A program made the position numbers and the translations under genes. This document shows, one piece after another, positions 21,137 to 31,346 of a stretch of 64,000 bases of DNA. This DNA is from Psococerastis gibbosa (lineage: Eukaryota; Arthropoda; Insecta; Psocodea; Psocidae), in contig OZ020492.1 of NCBI GenBank assembly GCA_963971405.1, positions 310,001-374,000 on the forward strand, in the 5' to 3' direction. The notes below the pieces were generated by a model. That model had not been told where the DNA came from and did no database searches. It saw only the letters and a list, made by a program, of their open reading frames with translations. The first letter of the stretch is position 1. The number at the start of each line of letters is the position of its first letter.

Positions 21137-21520
21137 TTAAGGCTACGTAGAAAATGTGCACCCCAAAATTTGTTGTTTTTGTTGACTTTTTATTCTTGTA
21201 TCTCGTTAACAAAGCAAGTCATTAAAGATTTGGCTCATGGAAGTTGTAGAAGACTGCTTCATGCATCATGTAATAGGACATATTAAATTTTTGGTACCTT
21301 AGTTTTTTCATAAATACCAGAACGGACTAAAATTACGAGTATTCTGGGATTTTTGGAAGAACTACAAAATCGAAAATTAAAAATACCCGATTATATGATG
21401 CACGAAGTAGTCTTCTACAACTTAGATGAGCCAAGTTTTTTAATAACTTGCTGAGTTAATTTAAAAAAAAAAAGTATTTAATTTTGGGGTGCCAATTTTC
21501 TACGTGACATATCCTCTTAA
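21137..21520. mobile_element. TTAA-flanked palindromic MITE, copy 2
   Basis: TTAA at 21137-21140 and 21517-21520 bracket inverted ends (GGCTACGTAGAAAATGTGCA left, TGCCAATTTTCTACGTGAC right). GTAGAAGACTGCTTCATGCA on the left pairs with TGCACGAAGTAGTCTTCTAC on the right, so most of the element is one hairpin. Confidence 0.8.
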
Positions 21521-21829
21521 GGAAAAGGGTCTTGCGGAACACGGTTGTAGTACTCAGCAGCCCGTACCCCGAAATAAGGCAAAATTAGGGGTGACCCTTG
21601 GAGGGCTTGCTGGTATCCCACATCGAAAGCATTGTTTGTGTCAATTTTAGCGCCATTACAACAAAAATGTATTTGATTCATCCATGTCAAAAGGTAGAAC
21701 TATTAACATCTGGAATACACAAACGGGGCCCCCTCACTGTGTGGTCCTCATGATGTATTGACCTAATTTTTCTCATGTCCAAGAGACGCTCCCGTACTTG
21801 GTAAAGTCGATCTAACGTCTGTTACAATG

Positions 21830-22010
21830 ACAGTGGTAAGTTAAGCATTTCTGAGTTTCCCTCTTTGTCACTTGTAGTTGGAGTGGGTTGACATTGAGGT
21901 GTGAACCAGTTTCAGGCTGGTGATTAATTCTAGAACAATGCCAGTAATATCCTAAGAACGTTGGGGTCGTTGGCAGGGCAAGGAACAATGAGCCATTACA
22001 GCCTAAAGGT
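21830..22010 (-). repeat. Dispersed repeat F copy
   Basis: CACTTGTAGTTGGAGTGGGT and TTGACATTGAGG, then AACGTTGGGGTCGTTGGCA, match repeat F in reverse. Confidence 0.5.
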
Positions 22011-22133
22011 ATAAAATGGTAATAAAATTTCCAATGCATTTTTATAGCCCATAGAGTGTAGGTCACAAATTAGTCACCCAAGCCTTGTAAAGTAATTATA
22101 CTCAGGTCCATTCTTCTTCTTAAGGTTAAAATC

Positions 22134-22631
22134 TTAGCGATTGGTTGGCAGCAACTCCCTGCATATCTTCTTCCAGTTTACTTGGTCCTCGATCGTCCTC
22201 TTCAGTTCTTGATATGATATTGCTCCTGCGTCTTCTTTTACTTGATCCATGAATTCCTTCTTCGGCCGTCCTCTTCGGTTATTTCCCTCTACTGTGCCCT
22301 CGATAATAGTGTGTACCAGATTTTCGTGCCTTAGCAAATGCCCCATCCATTTCGCTCTCCTGATTCGTACCTGGGCTACTAACTGTCTTTCTTCCCCGAT
22401 AGCGTCTAGCACTCTTTCATTTGTCACATGGTCCCTCCAGCTGATCCGTAGCATCCTTCTGTAACACCACATTTCGAAAGCTTCGAGTTTCTTTAGTTCC
22501 TTATCTGCTATAGTCCAGGTTTCACAGCCGTACAATAAAACACTCCACACACATGTTTTTAGAAATTGCTTCCTGATGGTTAGTTTTATGGTATAGGATT
22601 CCAGAATCTTGGATTTTTTATTGAATGCCAC
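22134..22631 (-). pseudogene. LINE reverse-transcriptase C-terminal fragment, open
   Basis: A 165-codon frame carries KTCVWSVLLYGCETWT, EAFEMWCYRRMLRISWRDHV, WMGHLLRHE and NNRRGRPKKEF in order. This is the C-terminal region of a widespread RTE/Jockey-like endonuclease-reverse transcriptase family. It is a 5'-truncated insertion that is still open, so it is probably young compared with the other LINE pieces here. The ATG is internal to the original polyprotein. Confidence 0.88.
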
Positions 22632-22689
22632 CTTGGCTTGTTGGATACAGCTCCATTACATTGTTTCAATTTCAAATTAGTTTCAGCGT

Positions 22690-22830
22690 TTCACATTATC
22701 GCTTGTGGCCGGTGTAGGTTGACTTACCAGATTGTAAAACCCCAAATAACACATTCGGAAACATTACCGATAATCCCTGGAAATACATAGGGTCGTTGGC
22801 ATTGGGCAAAGGTCAGTGGTCTAAGTAGGT
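22690..22830 (-). repeat. Dispersed repeat F copy
   Basis: CGCTTGTGGCCGGTGTAGGT and TTGACTTACCAG, then GGTCGTTGGCATTGGGCA, match repeat F in reverse. Confidence 0.5.
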
Positions 22831-23500
22831 CTACCTCTTTAGAAACCCCTTCCAAAAACAATAGAACCTAAATGCTGTGCCTAACATTCTTGGGGATATT
22901 GTACATTACTGTATACAGGTGGTCAGCATTCCTTAGTGAAATAGTAAGTAAGTAATAGAACAAAAAAGTCAATATTTATTATTTTCTTTATTTATTAATT
23001 TTAAAAGGAATGTTCAAAGGTGTCAATCCCAGTGACCCTTTGATCACAAGATGAAATCGCAATTGTATCGCCATTGTAGTCACGTTTATATACTGTGGTA
23101 AAATTAGAATTCTGTTGCTGAATCGAGCTTTAATTAATTCTCATTTATTAGCCAAGAAAAATGGAAAAAAGAAATATTTGGATTAACTAATTAACTAATT
23201 TAAATACATTAACTATATCCTAATCTCCTTCCACAGTGCAAGCACCTTCACAGAACAGTGGCGGACACAGATTTTTATTTTGGCTGCCGCATCAAGAATA
23301 AACTGAGAATAAAAACAATTTCGGTATTTGATTTAAGTTAATGATTTAGTTTATCCAAACAATACTGGTTGGTACAAACAGAACGATACGAAACCATTTA
23401 AAGATGTAATAAAGTACAATAGGCCCTAACACTCTTCATATTTAACGTTTAGAAAAAAATTAAGTTGTCATTTTTTTATTTTTTTTTATTAAAAAAAAAA
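22831..23500. other. Gene-free AT-rich stretch
   Basis: Nothing coding is visible. There are A/T homopolymers and LINE-tail-like (TTTATTA) sequence near 22975. Confidence 0.45.
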
Positions 23501-23504
23501 GGTA

Positions 23505-23672
23505 AATCCCATACAAACAATTCAATGAATGTATCCGATTGACCTCTTCAGTCGCCTCACTAAGTTACCTAATAGGTACTTGTGTCGAGTAACGACACGT
23601 CTCCGATCGCATGGCGTGTAGAGACTCGCACATGTACAAGCACGCTACCACCTGGCCATCGAAGTCGATTTT
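23505..23672 (-). repeat. SINE family B, near full length
   Basis: It holds CATACAAACAATTCAATGAA, CCGATTGACCTCTTCAGTCG, the core CTCCGATCGCATGGCGTGTA and the CACCTGGCCATCGAAGTCGA head. Confidence 0.88.
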
Positions 23673-23689
23673 GCCGCCTTCTTAAAATT

Positions 23690-24020
23690 TTGAGGGGGGG
23701 GGGGGGTGTCATGACCTGTTAAAAAATCAAGGAGAAAAGCGGCAGAGGGAAAGCCCTGGGAACAGGGGCGGATTTGGCTATGTGCGGATATAGGCACTGC
23801 CCTTGTCGCCAAGGGCGGATTTTGCCTCCAAGTTAGGGGGGGGGGGTCAGCGGTCATGTTCAGTGGATTATAACGTTAAAAAACATGATTATTTTTAATT
23901 CCCACTGTAAACCCATTGTTATCTAGTGTAAGTTAATTTTTTTTTTTTTTTTTGGGGGGGGGGTCTGCCCTTGCTTGTCGGGGACATTAATAATTGTTGC
24001 ATGCATAGTAAGGGGGGGGG
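23690..24020. mobile_element. Cluster of G-run MITE remnants
   Basis: Four G runs (23694-23706, 23836-23845, 23956-23965, 24012-24021) lie among hAT-like end sequences such as CAGGGGCGGATTTGGC (23764) and AAGGGCGGATTTTGCC. Individual boundaries could not be resolved. Confidence 0.45.
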
Positions 24021-24269
24021 GGGTGGTAGTTCACTAATCAGACCACTATTTTTTTATGTTTATAATTAAAATAATCTAGGTAATTTCTTATCCTTCTAAA
24101 ATGTTATAAATAATTAATTTAATTTTTTTACTTATAATGCACACAATGAAATATTTAATGTACGCGCGCGCAGATATGGGCATTTGCGGGAATTGCTTCA
24201 GGTGCCAATTGGTAAATCTGCCACTGCAAGAGAAGCCATCGTTTCATCAAATAAACCACGAGTTCTTCC

Positions 24270-24520
24270 GACTGCCGTGGCAGTGGCGACTCTCCGAATG
24301 GCGACCGGACACGACTTCGGGACGTCCTTCAGAAGCACTTGCAGACTGTGTTCCAATGCTGAAGGAGCTGCAACGCCTGCAAGACACCTGTGATGGCCTT
24401 AGGGACGTCGCTTGTGAGGCAACTTTGGAGGGACGAGCATCTTTGAACTGGGTGGCACGTACGGCGTCGGATGGCCAAAAGGCCACGTACGGGCGTTGGC
24501 TGAAGTAAGAAGTAAGTAAG
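24270..24520 (+). pseudogene. LINE 3'-end remnant
   Basis: A frame reading RMATGHDFGT then STCRLCSN matches the end of RNase H-bearing LINE polyproteins (ATGHD.....CPLC). It ends with GGCGTCGGATGGCCAAAAGG and GGGCGTTGGCTGAAGTAAG, like 62700-62935. The tail is a GAAGTAAGTAAGTAA repeat. Confidence 0.6.
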
Positions 24521-24828
24521 TAATATCCTAGCTTCTGCAAAATCCGTTGATTCAACATTTAGCCATATCATGATAAGGGTGACTTTCAAACCATAAAAAA
24601 CTGAGTTCTTCAACGCATTGAAGGGCTAGGACTGTGAGCACTTTAAGGGCTTCGAGAGCTCTTATGGAGTAGAAGAGGCGCTTCAACAGAATTATTCTGG
24701 TCTGCATATACACTTACCTACGGGCTCAGACGTGATATGATGGTAGACTTGCAAATGGTGGTTTGGACAAGTTGTTTGCCTGCACCGTGAGACCGGTCAA
24801 GCTGATACTTGGTCGGTTCCTGAAGAAT

Positions 24829-25244
24829 GACGAAAACATAAATGCTGGGCTGCCTCCTTGTTACTGCGCATGTGTCAGGACTTAGTTCCATTGGCTCTAC
24901 ACCTCCAACGAGGAAGGTGTACAACAAGTCAAAATTCCAGAATTTAAAAATATAGCTTAAAAGTAAAACCTATAGGTAGGTATGCTATGATCAAAATGAT
25001 TTTGATTTTGACAAAATCCAGTACATTAATTCTGGTTGCATTTAGGCTTATAATAACGTTTATGGACCATGAAAATCTATTGATAAAAATGAGTGCTGGC
25101 GGTTTTACTTTTAGGCTATATTTTAAAATTCTGGAACTTGTAAGTTGTACACCTTCCTCGTTGGAGGGGCAGAGCCAATTGGACTAAGTCCTGACACATG
25201 CGCAGTAACAAGGAGGCACTCCAGCATTTATGTTTTCGTGAAGA
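24829..25244. repeat. Large inverted repeat (arms about 145 bp)
   Basis: The left arm, about 24829-24972, is the near reverse complement of the right arm, about 25099-25244. Paired blocks are CATAAATGCTGG/CCAGCATTTATG, CTGCGCATGTGTCAGGACTT/CCTGACACATGCGCAG and TCCAACGAGGAAGGTGTACA/GTACACCTTCCTCGTTGGAG. The AT-rich spacer is about 125 bp. It could be a foldback MITE. Confidence 0.85.
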
Positions 25245-25249
25245 ATGCA

Positions 25250-26210
25250 GGGTTGAAAGTTGAAACTGTGATCAGCTGGCAGTATAAACCCTGGCACTGG
25301 CAAGCACAAAAGGTGTGTGCTTGTGACCACACGATTTTTTTTAAAGTTTGTTTTTTTGGACCCAGGTCCCAGGCCTAGTCTACTTACTTGTATAGTGTAA
25401 GTTACACTTCAAAAATCCAGAGCTTACCGCAGCAGTTTTAAACATCACTTCACAGTTCGCAGTTCGCACAGACTTCTTGTTGCAGACTATAGCTGCGAGA
25501 ATAGACAAATTATCTGCGCTACAACAGCTCAAAGTATTTTTATTATGTAGAACAAATGAGGTTTCTACTGTTTCTTTAATAACAATAAACCCAGTTAATG
25601 CGCATAGCTGCACCCATGTGTATGTGAAATGGATTTCTTTGAAACCAACGCCGCTTTCTGCATTATAGTTGTAACTAAACAGTTTTTAATAGACAATTTT
25701 TGCCAAAGCTTATGTAGCTGTACACAAGAGAGCACATTTGTCGTGGAGCGATAACTTCAAAGCGGTGCGGCTGAGAATTTATGTGTTTCTTTTGAAATAC
25801 GAGCCCATGCAGCCACCGTTAGCTTACTTTGATTATTTTTATGACATGTGGTTGTTGGAAGGGAAGGGGGGTGCTTTGACATTTAAGCTATACGGCTAAA
25901 TCAACAAACACTTTAAATGTATTTCTATATGCGAAAGTTTTATATATTGGCAAAGCTTGTGCGGAAACACGGTCAGTGTCGGATTTACCCAGTAACCCCT
26001 GACCATGGCAAAGACCCCCTATCAAATCCTACCTATAATATTCAGCTAAGGCTACTGGGTGGTATTTTGTTTACTTAAAATAAATCAAACTGCACACATG
26101 GGGTATCTACACTTTCCCTTTTAATTAAATAAAAATCCCTGCTATTTTTCGCCTCAATTTTCGAAAAAAACCCTTGCCGGTCTGATTGGAGTTGACAAGT
26201 TTGTGAGACG
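25250..26210. other. Gene-free stretch
   Basis: No exon is supported. CAGTGTCGGATTTACCCAG at 25974-25992 looks like the left end of the hAT family seen complete at 53685-54155. Confidence 0.45.
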
Positions 26211-26215
26211 GATTT

Positions 26216-26542
26216 TTGAGTGGGTACTCTACGCCCTTTGGGGAAGAATGGTACCGGGGCTATAGCAAAGCAAAAACAGGATTTATAGCCCATGGGCTGA
26301 CAGAACTACCTGAGTTATGGAGATTTGTAAAACCAGAGGGACGCATTGTGAAACTTCATGTTACAAAAAGCAAGCAAGCCAAGGTACAAGAACCCAAAAG
26401 GCAGGAAAGGCAGCTAAGCCCGGCCAGTTTCAACGAAAATAAAAAGTCCTCTTATAAAAATGGTCGCAAACCTGGCCTGTATGCAGACCGTGCTCGCACA
26501 AGTCAAAGTTTCCACAACCTTGCCACCACTAGAGTTCTTTAA
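26216..26542 (+). CDS. Unrecognised open frame, 108 codons, no ATG start
   Basis: The frame starts at a TTG just after a stop and reads EEWYRGYSKAKTGFIAHGLT, then a Lys/Gln-rich part. There is no ATG in the first residues, no splice site that I trust, and the 3' end runs into the adjacent inverted repeat. It could be an exon or a transposon scrap. Confidence 0.15.
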   Translation: MSGYSTPFGEEWYRGYSKAKTGFIAHGLTELPELWRFVKPEGRIVKLHVTKSKQAKVQEPKRQERQLSPASFNENKKSSYKNGRKPGLYADRARTSQSFHNLATTRVL

Positions 26543-26637
26543 ACGGCAGATGGGACATCAGAAATCAATCTAAAAAAATTTTTTTAATGGAAACAAACGT
26601 CCCATCTCTCCAATATAGAACTCTAGCCACCACTTTT
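26529..26637. mobile_element. Short palindromic MITE
   Basis: TAGAGTTCTTTAAACGGCAG followed by ATGGGAC on the left pairs with GTCCCATCTCTCC then AGAACTCTA on the right. The spacer is about 50 bp and T-rich. Confidence 0.6.
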
Positions 26638-26639
26638 TT

Positions 26640-28950
26640 AACGCACGTGGCAGATATCGTAGGCGCATGCGCCAGTAGGTAAAGTGTAAACAGTTTTATT
26701 GCGGCGCCTGGCGGAGACGGTCGGCGCCTTTTCTTCTGACCTTTAGGCACAATCATTTAAGATTATGAGACCCACTCAAACTACATCGTAAAACTAGGGC
26801 CAAAGTTTAAACTACGTTTACGGCATTTTTTATTAGAAAAACCAATTCGATCTAGAAGTGTCACAGTTTCTTGTGTAGGCCTATGGTCTTATGAATAAGG
26901 AAATGTAATGCTTCTTAAGAGATATCTGAGCAGAGTCGGTTGGGTAAAATATACAAATACTGGTAGTGTGGTAGAATCCTCTTTATTAAGTAAGTATGAA
27001 GAAATGCTCCTCTACATATCGATACGTATTGGGTAGCTGGCTCCGTATGGCAACAGTTTTTGAAGGCCGTGAATTTAGCCTAAGCCTGCATTTTGTTTTT
27101 CATTCTTCTACTTCTTCTGTTCTGATTTATTTTTCTATGATCTATATTTCCTCAAATTTGACTTTGTACAAAAAACGTGTAATGGGAGTGTTCGGTTCTA
27201 CTCTTAACCACTGCTTTCTGCCCAGGAGCCGAGTTTTCGCCCTACCGGTGAAGTTAAGGCACCCACTAAGGTTGGGTAAGTCTTGGCTTCTTCGGCAAGC
27301 CTCCTACTTCAAAGAACGTCCTAGGTGAAACACCTGAGGCAGTGGTTTGTAGAGAGCACGACTTCCCTTTTCAGAGTAGCAGTGTCCAAGGCCGAAATCG
27401 CCATGATGAATGCAAATCTTCGATAGTAGCTAGGCATTTAGAGAAGGAACATGGTTGTAGTAAAGGCCTTGCAGCTTAACGTAGCTTGGGAGTCGCTACA
27501 AACCATGCGGTAGGAGGCCTGTCGTAACTCAACCCAGCCCTTACCTACAGAGGCAACTGAAGAGGTTATTCATAAAATTGCCGGTACATTGGCAGCCCCC
27601 TCCCCCTCCCGATAAGTTTCGCACGTCACTACAGTTACAGGACAATGTCTCCACGTTCTACATATTGGAATACGGAAAGAGCATGGAACTGACCCCCCCG
27701 CCTCCCTACCGAGAGGTTTTCCCGGTTCCACCCTTGCGCCGTATGCAATTAATCTTTTATTTTTTTAGAAAGTAATGCGGTAAATGTAAATAAAACGTGC
27801 AGTATATTATATGGGAAAGCTCGTGAAGTATTAAGGGTATAACCGTATACGTAGCTATGGAGTCATTATGTCTAAGGGTAGGAATGTGGAAGGGATGAAG
27901 GGATGAGCGCACGACCTCGCCCTGGTAACCTCATTTGTAAAATGTGACAGCCCGATATTGCTGCCAGATTGCCAGACCCCCCGTCTTGTCCTATCCCACA
28001 CGTGTTTAGTATACGACATTGTAGCAAATTATAGTCATTATCAGCGGGATTTTGATATAGTTCCTTAAGGCAGAGATTGCAAAAAAAAAACTTTTATGTC
28101 CTTGTTGATATGAAGAAATTAATCGAAGTTCACATTCAAACCACGGCCCATTAACTCGGACTCTCCACCATCAGACCTCTCATAAAAATTACGCCATGGC
28201 ACGACCACCCAATGAGGGTCTAGGCCTGAGGAATAGTAGACCTTACCTCTTAAGAGGATTTGGAATGCAGAATTTTCCCAATTTTTCGTTATTTATTTTG
28301 GGATTCCGGGTATTTTATTTCCGGGAATTTTCAAAAGGTTTCCATGAATTTAAAAAAAAAAAAATAGGCTTAAGAATACTTCAAGAAACATTTGTAGAAT
28401 AAATATTAGAATCGGTAGAAACATTTACAGAAAACTTTATATATAATTATAAATAATTGGTGTCACTTCATGGAGTATTTTCAGAAATTTGATGGAAAAG
28501 AATAAATAATCAATGCAATTTTCAAAATGTACAATTTAAATTTAAATATGGAATTTTTAAAAATTGTATAAGTTATAGAATCTTATTTTCCTTCAAATAT
28601 ATAATATAATAATAGATAATATGTCCGGGAATTTCTTGAAAACAATTGTGTACATTGGCAACGCATGATCACGTAAAAATTTCAGTTTATATTTTTTATA
28701 TAATTTTTCCACGTAAGTTGTATAGGTCTATCCAAGTTGTATAAAACTAGAACACACGCAATTTCACAGTGTATTAATTCTTACTTTTTGGTGCTGGCTT
28801 TTCTCCAAGAAATTTACAATTTATTAGTAATAGCCGCTCAAGATAATGCCTTACGGCACGAGGGAGCGCAGATATTAAAAAAATTGTAATGTAAATATAC
28901 GTAAATTATTATTATTACATTAAATTTCAGAGTCCGTTAAGTTAATTAAA
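26640..28950. other. Gene-free stretch
   Basis: Nothing coding can be supported. A SINE B remnant lies at 27479-27580. C-rich MITE-end-like patches occur at 27595-27612 and 27693-27706. The 28260-28740 part is AT-rich. Confidence 0.45.
27479..27580 (+). repeat. SINE family B remnant
   Basis: TGTCGTAACTCAACCCAG and CTACAGAGGCAACTGAAGAG match the 3' half of family B; the rest is diverged. Confidence 0.55.
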
Positions 28951-28957
28951 TAATTAA

Positions 28958-29127
28958 AAGACCGAAAATTAAAAATACCCTATGGTATTGCGGATAAGAA
29001 GTAGTCCTGTACAATGTCCATTGTCCTATAATTAAATAAATGACGAAAAATTAAAAATACCCTATGGTATTGCGGATAAGAAGTAGACTAGTCCTGTACA
29101 ATGTCCATTGTCCTAATTAAATAAAAA
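28958..29127. repeat. Tandem duplication of an 80-bp segment
   Basis: AAAATACCCTATGGTATTGC then GGATAAGAAGTAG recurs about 81-83 bp later with only small indels. The sequence resembles the inner right arm of the TTAA palindromic MITE. Confidence 0.8.
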
Positions 29128-29209
29128 ATAACAACCGATTATTTGAGAGGTGACCAGTTTGTACGTTCCACTTTGGGATTTTATGGTAAAAACCATGTCC
29201 GGCAGCTGC

Positions 29210-29325
29210 CAAGGGCGGACCCAGAAATAATTTTAAGGGGGGGGGGGGTGGTTCCATGTTATGGTACCCATGTTATGGTACCCATGTTATGGTACCCATG
29301 TTATGGTACCCATGTTATGGTAACC
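29210..29325. repeat. G-run MITE end followed by a 14-bp minisatellite
   Basis: AAGGGCGGACCCAGAAATAA and a G run (29237-29248) look like a hAT MITE end. About five copies of CATGTTATGGTACC follow. Confidence 0.7.
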
Positions 29326-29329
29326 ATTT

Positions 29330-30180
29330 GTATTTGTTTTACTTGGCAAGTGCAGTTTAACTAGTCTTCACTGGTTTTGGGGCCGCCACTGGCAGCAGCG
29401 TTTTCCCCTTTGAAGGTAAGGTGTCCATTAGGGTTGGGTGGACCCAGGCCGGGGGGTAATTATTTCCTTTTACGTCGAGTCTCAAACACGGACCCTTCGT
29501 TACATAGTCCAGTATTCTGCCTCTTCAGACACATTTTGACCCTGGATTTCGCAGTGATTTATTATCATGAGAATGAATTCACACAGTCCCATCGTGACCC
29601 GATATTTTTCTAAGAATCCAACCGTTATTGACTTGGGAGGCCCACTAGAGAGCTACCCCATCCCCCCCCCCCCACCTCACCCATGTAATTTCCGGGCCAG
29701 ACCGGAAGGGCCTTGTACGGCTAACAGGCCTACAATCTATACTCATGAGACACGCTGTCTGTTGACACTGGCGTCTTAGACAAACGATTTGAATACAGCT
29801 AAACCAACACAAGCGTGAGTATATGACAGTTGGTCCCTTGTTCCTTTGACATGTCCTCATGACATCTTTATGACAAAATTTATTAAATATATTTCACTAT
29901 TAGACAGTATTCTCAAAACAGAACATGTCCCCTTCCTTTGCGATGTGAGTTACTTTGAAAATACTGACAGCTCATTGCTTTGTTTCCATTTAAATTGTTT
30001 TTTATTATAGACTATTATGTGAAATCGCAACTAGTGATGGACCTGGTTTTAGTTCAGAGGCAATCCTACACGTCCACAGTTTGTATTTTTAATAAAACTC
30101 AATTTTATCGAACGTAGGGTCTTAATCCCATAATCATTCAATAGAAGAGGGCAAATTAAATAGACGTCTTATAGGGTTGA
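29330..30180. other. Gene-free stretch
   Basis: I see nothing beyond a C run at 29661-29671 and unremarkable sequence. Confidence 0.45.
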
Positions 30181-30185
30181 TTTCG

Positions 30186-30405
30186 GACATGTAGAGTAGT
30201 GGTACGGACTCTGACTTTCACCCGAAAGGCTGTTGGTTCGAGCCCCCACACTAGCCAAATTTACTGACCATGCTTCGGAGGGCATGTAAAGCAGGTGGTC
30301 CCGGGTCTTCCTAGTTGAGTGTAAGAGACGGCTTTATTTTCAGAACTGCGCTAGTTTGGCTAAATAATAGAACAAAAAGTCACTATTTATTTTTTATTTT
30401 TTCAT
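30186..30405 (+). repeat. SINE family A, near full length
   Basis: GGACATGTAGAGTAGTGGTA then CTTTCACCCGAAAGG, box B GGTTCGAGCCC, the full body, and a TTTATTTTTTATTTTTT tail. Confidence 0.88.
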
Positions 30406-30620
30406 TAGAAGAAGTGTTCCCCCACATTTTCACACATAGTATGTGGGCGTCACTAACACCAATTGGCCATAGTTTTGAAACTCATTCGATCTGCCTGCGC
30501 TACTGTTATATAAAATATCAAACCAAGATCAAGATTTGCGATCGGTTTTAATGACGGCCACATATCAAGCATCAAAATGTAGAGGAATATTTCTTCTACG
30601 TCATAACAATACCTTTACGG

Positions 30621-30810
30621 CAGGCCCGTACCCAAGGGGGGGGGGCAAAGGGGCCATGGCCCCCCTAAATTTGATAATAAATAATGTAAGAGTTTTAGCT
30701 AAAACTACTAAAATCACTACGGATGTTCCTATCATTTATAAAAATAAATAAAAATAAATAAAAATAAAAATTGCCCCCCCCCCCCAAATTAAATCCTGGG
30801 TAAGGGCCTG
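30621..30810. mobile_element. G-run hAT-type MITE, 190 bp
   Basis: Ends CAGGCCCGTACCCAAGG and CCTGGGTAAGGGCCTG are inverted. The flanking 8-mers CTTTACGG (30613-30620) and CTTTAGGG (30811-30818) agree at 7 of 8 positions. A G run and a C run lie just inside the ends. Confidence 0.85.
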
Positions 30811-30837
30811 CTTTAGGGCTCTGATCGGTAGTGTCAT

Positions 30838-31085
30838 TACATGTAGAGTAGTGGTACGGGCTCTCACGAAAGGTTGTCGGTTCGAGTCCCACACTTGCTA
30901 CATTTACTGGCATTGCTTCGGAGGGCATGTAAAACTAGATAGATAACTAGATTGATTGATAATTCGTGTATTTATCATAAATACAATACAATGCAAATTT
31001 CAAACCTGTGCCCCCTCAAGCGTGTGAGGGTTGCGCACACTCCGCTAGATTGGCTTAAAGTAATACAACAAAAAGTCATAATCTA
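30838..31085 (+). repeat. SINE family A interrupted by another insert
   Basis: The head and first body part run to about 30935 (GGAGGGCATGTAAAA). The family resumes near 31040 with CTCCGCTAGATTGGCTTAAA. The roughly 105 bp between contain ATAAATACAATACAATGCAA and look like a LINE tail. Confidence 0.75.
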
Positions 31086-31173
31086 TTTCCCTCTTCAGTT
31101 ATCTCTTGAGGTAAACAATAAATAAGCTTCCTAATATTTTATTATCTTTATTAATAAAATAAAATAGAAGTTT

Positions 31174-31346
31174 TCATCTTGGCGCAAATTCATGGTAAGG
31201 TTGATTTCGGTAAAACTGGTAGTTGCTTGGATATGGGGCTACTGAAGTTGTGGGATGCAGATGGTGATGGTGGTATATAGGACCATAGTTACATAGGTCC
31301 CCTGCATACGCCCCTGTCAGTGGAGGGCCAAGGTTCGTGCTCCCTA
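31174..31346 (-). CDS. Probable last exon of Tbx1/10
   Basis: The acceptor GTTATTTCAG|TAGG is in the phase left by the exon at 36843, giving GTA across the join. It encodes [13 protein letters not shown], a Tyr/Pro-rich stretch and the C-terminus [10 protein letters not shown] then TGA. His/Tyr-rich tails ending in (Y/F)-x-PR also occur in vertebrate Tbx1 (YDYCPR), which supports the assignment. AATAAA on the minus strand at 31152-31147 lies only about 22 bp after the stop. Confidence 0.75.

Noticed and set aside
24137-24508. 123-codon gene
   Set aside because: Its end matches the LINE 3' end shared with 62700-62935, and the conserved LINE residues read in a different frame.
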